From assembly GCF_963664555.1 (NCBI RefSeq), contig NZ_OY761461.1, positions 1,860,001 to 1,924,000 of the forward strand: a DNA stretch of 64,000 nucleotides, written 5' to 3'. The DNA is from Labilibaculum sp. (GTDB lineage: Bacteria; Bacteroidota; Bacteroidia; Bacteroidales; Marinifilaceae). Positions 62,467 to 64,000 of this stretch are shown here, piece after piece. The first letter of the stretch is position 1; the number at the start of each line of letters is the position of its first letter. The notes beneath the pieces are model-generated. The model did not search any database, was not told where the DNA came from, and was given only the letters and a program-made list of their open reading frames with translations. The translations under genes were made by a program, and so were the position numbers.

Positions 62467-63798
62467 TTGAAAACGCAAATCAATTACAGAAGTATTTGGA
62501 TAATAGCTTATCCTATTATTTTAGGAAGTGTAGCGCAGAATATTATTGCTCTAACCGATACCGCATTTTTGGGTCACCTAAGTGAAACTGCTTTGGGGGC
62601 TGCAGCTATTGCAACAATATTTTATTTTGCAATTGTGATGCTTGCCTGGGGGTTTGGATTGGGAGCTCAAATTGTTATTGCCAGAAGAGTGGGGGAAGGA
62701 AATCTTAAACTTGTTGGTAAAACTTTTGATCATGCTTTGTATTTTCTATTGATTTTGGCCGTATTGCTGGTCGTTTTTATGGAGTTACAAGCTCCGCCCA
62801 TTTTGAAGGCTATTGTGAAATCGAATGCAATATATGATGCCAGTATGGATTATATTTCTTATCGGGCGTGGGGAATCTTATTTGCATGTGTAAATCTATT
62901 GTTTAGAGCTTTTTATATTGGAATAGCAAAAACAAAAATAATTGGATGGAGTACCGTCTTTATGGCAATTATTAATATCTTTTTTGATTATGTACTGATA
63001 TTTGGGGAGTGGGGATTTCCTGAAATGGGTATAAAAGGTGCAGCCATTGCCTCGGTAATTGCCGAGTTTTGTGTTATGGTCGTTTTTATTTTGTATACTC
63101 TTAGAAAAGTTCCTGTTAAAACCTATGATTTATTTGGTTTTGCAAAAGTTGACTGGGAACTCTATTCGCGGCTGATTAGAGTATCTTTTCCTATGATGAT
63201 TCAGAATTTTTTAGCCTTGTCATGTTGGTTTGTTTTCTTTTTAATGGTAGAAAGAATGGGAGAGAGAGAGCTGGCAATTTCAAATATTATAAGAAGTATT
63301 TATGTTTTGATGATGGTGCCGGTTTGGTCTTTTGCATCAGCAGCTAATACTTTGGTAAGTCAGGTTATTGGGGAAGGACATTCGGATGAGGTTATGCGGG
63401 TTATTTGGAGGACAATCAAGTTATCTTTTCTTTCGGTTTTGGTCTTAGTTGGTGTCTGTGTCATTAATCCCGAATTAATAATTTCAATCTATACCGAAGA
63501 GGTAAGCTTAATTGCTGAGACGAAACCAGTTTTGTATGTGATTTTTGGAGCCGCGTTAATTTTCCCAATTGGAGTGACTCTTTTTCATGGTGTTTCAGGA
63601 ACTGGAAATACTTTTCATGCAATGTTGCTCGAAATTTCGGTTTTGGTTTGTTATTTAGGCGGAGTATATCTTTTAATAGCTGTTTTAAAAGCACCAATTT
63701 CAGGGGTGTGGACTTCGGAATATTTTTATGGCGGTTTTCTTGGTTTGAGTTCATGGCTGTACCTGAAATTTACCAATTGGAAAGAAAATAAGATTTAA
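62467..63798 (+). CDS. MATE-family multidrug/sodium efflux transporter
   Basis: This 443-residue protein has about 12 membrane segments in two related halves. The first half opens with AYPIILGSVAQNIIALTDTAFLG, typical of MATE transporters. The only start that fits is TTG at 62467; no ATG lies nearby. MATE proteins export cationic drugs or metabolites using sodium or proton gradients. No regulator is adjacent. Confidence 0.9.
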   Translation: MKTQINYRSIWIIAYPIILGSVAQNIIALTDTAFLGHLSETALGAAAIATIFYFAIVMLAWGFGLGAQIVIARRVGEGNLKLVGKTFDHALYFLLILAVLLVVFMELQAPPILKAIVKSNAIYDASMDYISYRAWGILFACVNLLFRAFYIGIAKTKIIGWSTVFMAIINIFFDYVLIFGEWGFPEMGIKGAAIASVIAEFCVMVVFILYTLRKVPVKTYDLFGFAKVDWELYSRLIRVSFPMMIQNFLALSCWFVFFLMVERMGERELAISNIIRSIYVLMMVPVWSFASAANTLVSQVIGEGHSDEVMRVIWRTIKLSFLSVLVLVGVCVINPELIISIYTEEVSLIAETKPVLYVIFGAALIFPIGVTLFHGVSGTGNTFHAMLLEISVLVCYLGGVYLLIAVLKAPISGVWTSEYFYGGFLGLSSWLYLKFTNWKENKI

Positions 63799-63827
63799 TT
63801 TTTTCGCAGATAAGAAATTACTAATAA

Positions 63828-64000
63828 CTATTCAAAAGGAATTACCTCGGGCTGAGTGACCCTAAAGTTGTTGAATTTAGGTCTTTCTTCCCCGGATAAT
63901 TGATATTCGAATTGATTAAAATCGGAAGGTGCTTTTGGATAAAAAGCAAGGCGTAGTTGTATGGTTTTAAATACTAAATTTTCGTTGCGCAAACGAATAC
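63828..64000 (-). CDS. Partial C-terminal coding region of an unrecognised protein
   Basis: On the minus strand an open frame enters from the right edge and ends at TAG (63828-63830). Its 56 visible residues include FKTIQLRLAFYPKAPSDF and the end VTQPEVIPFE. I do not recognise the family. It is convergent with the MATE gene. Confidence 0.6.
   Translation of the reverse strand, partial: IRLRNENLVFKTIQLRLAFYPKAPSDFNQFEYQLSGEERPKFNNFRVTQPEVIPFE

Noticed and set aside
1..64000. Insertion sequences, prophage or integrases
   Set aside because: No transposase, integrase or terminal inverted repeat with target duplication was found; repeats seen are small and non-coding.

Overview
The window looks like a chromosomal segment of a free-living, probably marine, member of the Bacteroidota (order Bacteroidales or Marinilabiliales). 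This rests on several things. DNA is AT-rich. Shine-Dalgarno sequences are almost absent. Several genes have TAnnTTTG-type -7 promoter elements. The starch-degradation locus is Sus-like and secreted. Families typical of the phylum are present (DUF3822, LytTR/LytS pairs, Bacteroidota-type S41 peptidase and DPP IV). No phage, integrase, transposase or CRISPR array was seen.

Layout. 1-12,300 is an alpha-glucan utilisation locus: the 3' end of a GH65 phosphorylase, a SusA-like GH13, a GH31, two lipoprotein GH13 amylases, a tandem hairpin-repeat array, a LytTR/LytS two-component system on the opposite strand, and a second SusA-like GH13. 12,300-18,200 holds a small membrane protein, an acyltransferase plus zinc-ribbon membrane protein pair, a slipin/CPBP pair, a Crp/Fnr regulator and a putative outer-membrane protein. 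18,400-26,400 holds guaB, an ErcA-like alcohol dehydrogenase with a PAS histidine kinase, and a redox-stress-like group (Crp/Fnr, YceI, DODA-type dioxygenase, QorB-like reductase, YdcZ transporter). 26,700-30,600 holds an M1 aminopeptidase, a DUF1338 enzyme and two candidate tiny ORFs. 30,965-31,580 is an array of five tRNA-Asp genes. 31,700-38,300 holds rsmD, DUF3822, a RecD-like helicase, a receiver-PP2C phosphatase and pgm.

38,300-43,000 is a compact six-gene nucleotide-sugar operon (ugd, UDP-xylose synthase type, rfbA, rfbC, rfbD, pgm), supplying precursors for surface polysaccharide. 43,000-54,300 is mostly housekeeping: yjdM, rpsA, a STAS protein, ribonuclease Z, a C1 peptidase, a SemiSWEET, guaA, a pseudo-receiver/Hpt protein, an S41 peptidase and an RlmL-like methyltransferase. 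54,400-59,900 holds a SiaB/SiaC partner-switch pair converging on an operon for a 1022-residue TerB-like/ABCG-type fusion transporter with two unrecognised secreted or anchored partners. The end holds DPP IV, a MATE transporter and the 3' end of another gene.

The most interesting material is the 8 x 41-bp hairpin array, the SiaB/SiaC plus TerB-ABC-transporter neighbourhood, the receiver-like protein that has lost its phospho-aspartate, the five-copy tRNA-Asp array, and a pair of very small ORFs in an otherwise empty 720-bp gap. Every function here is inferred from reading motifs and family resemblance; no database search was run.
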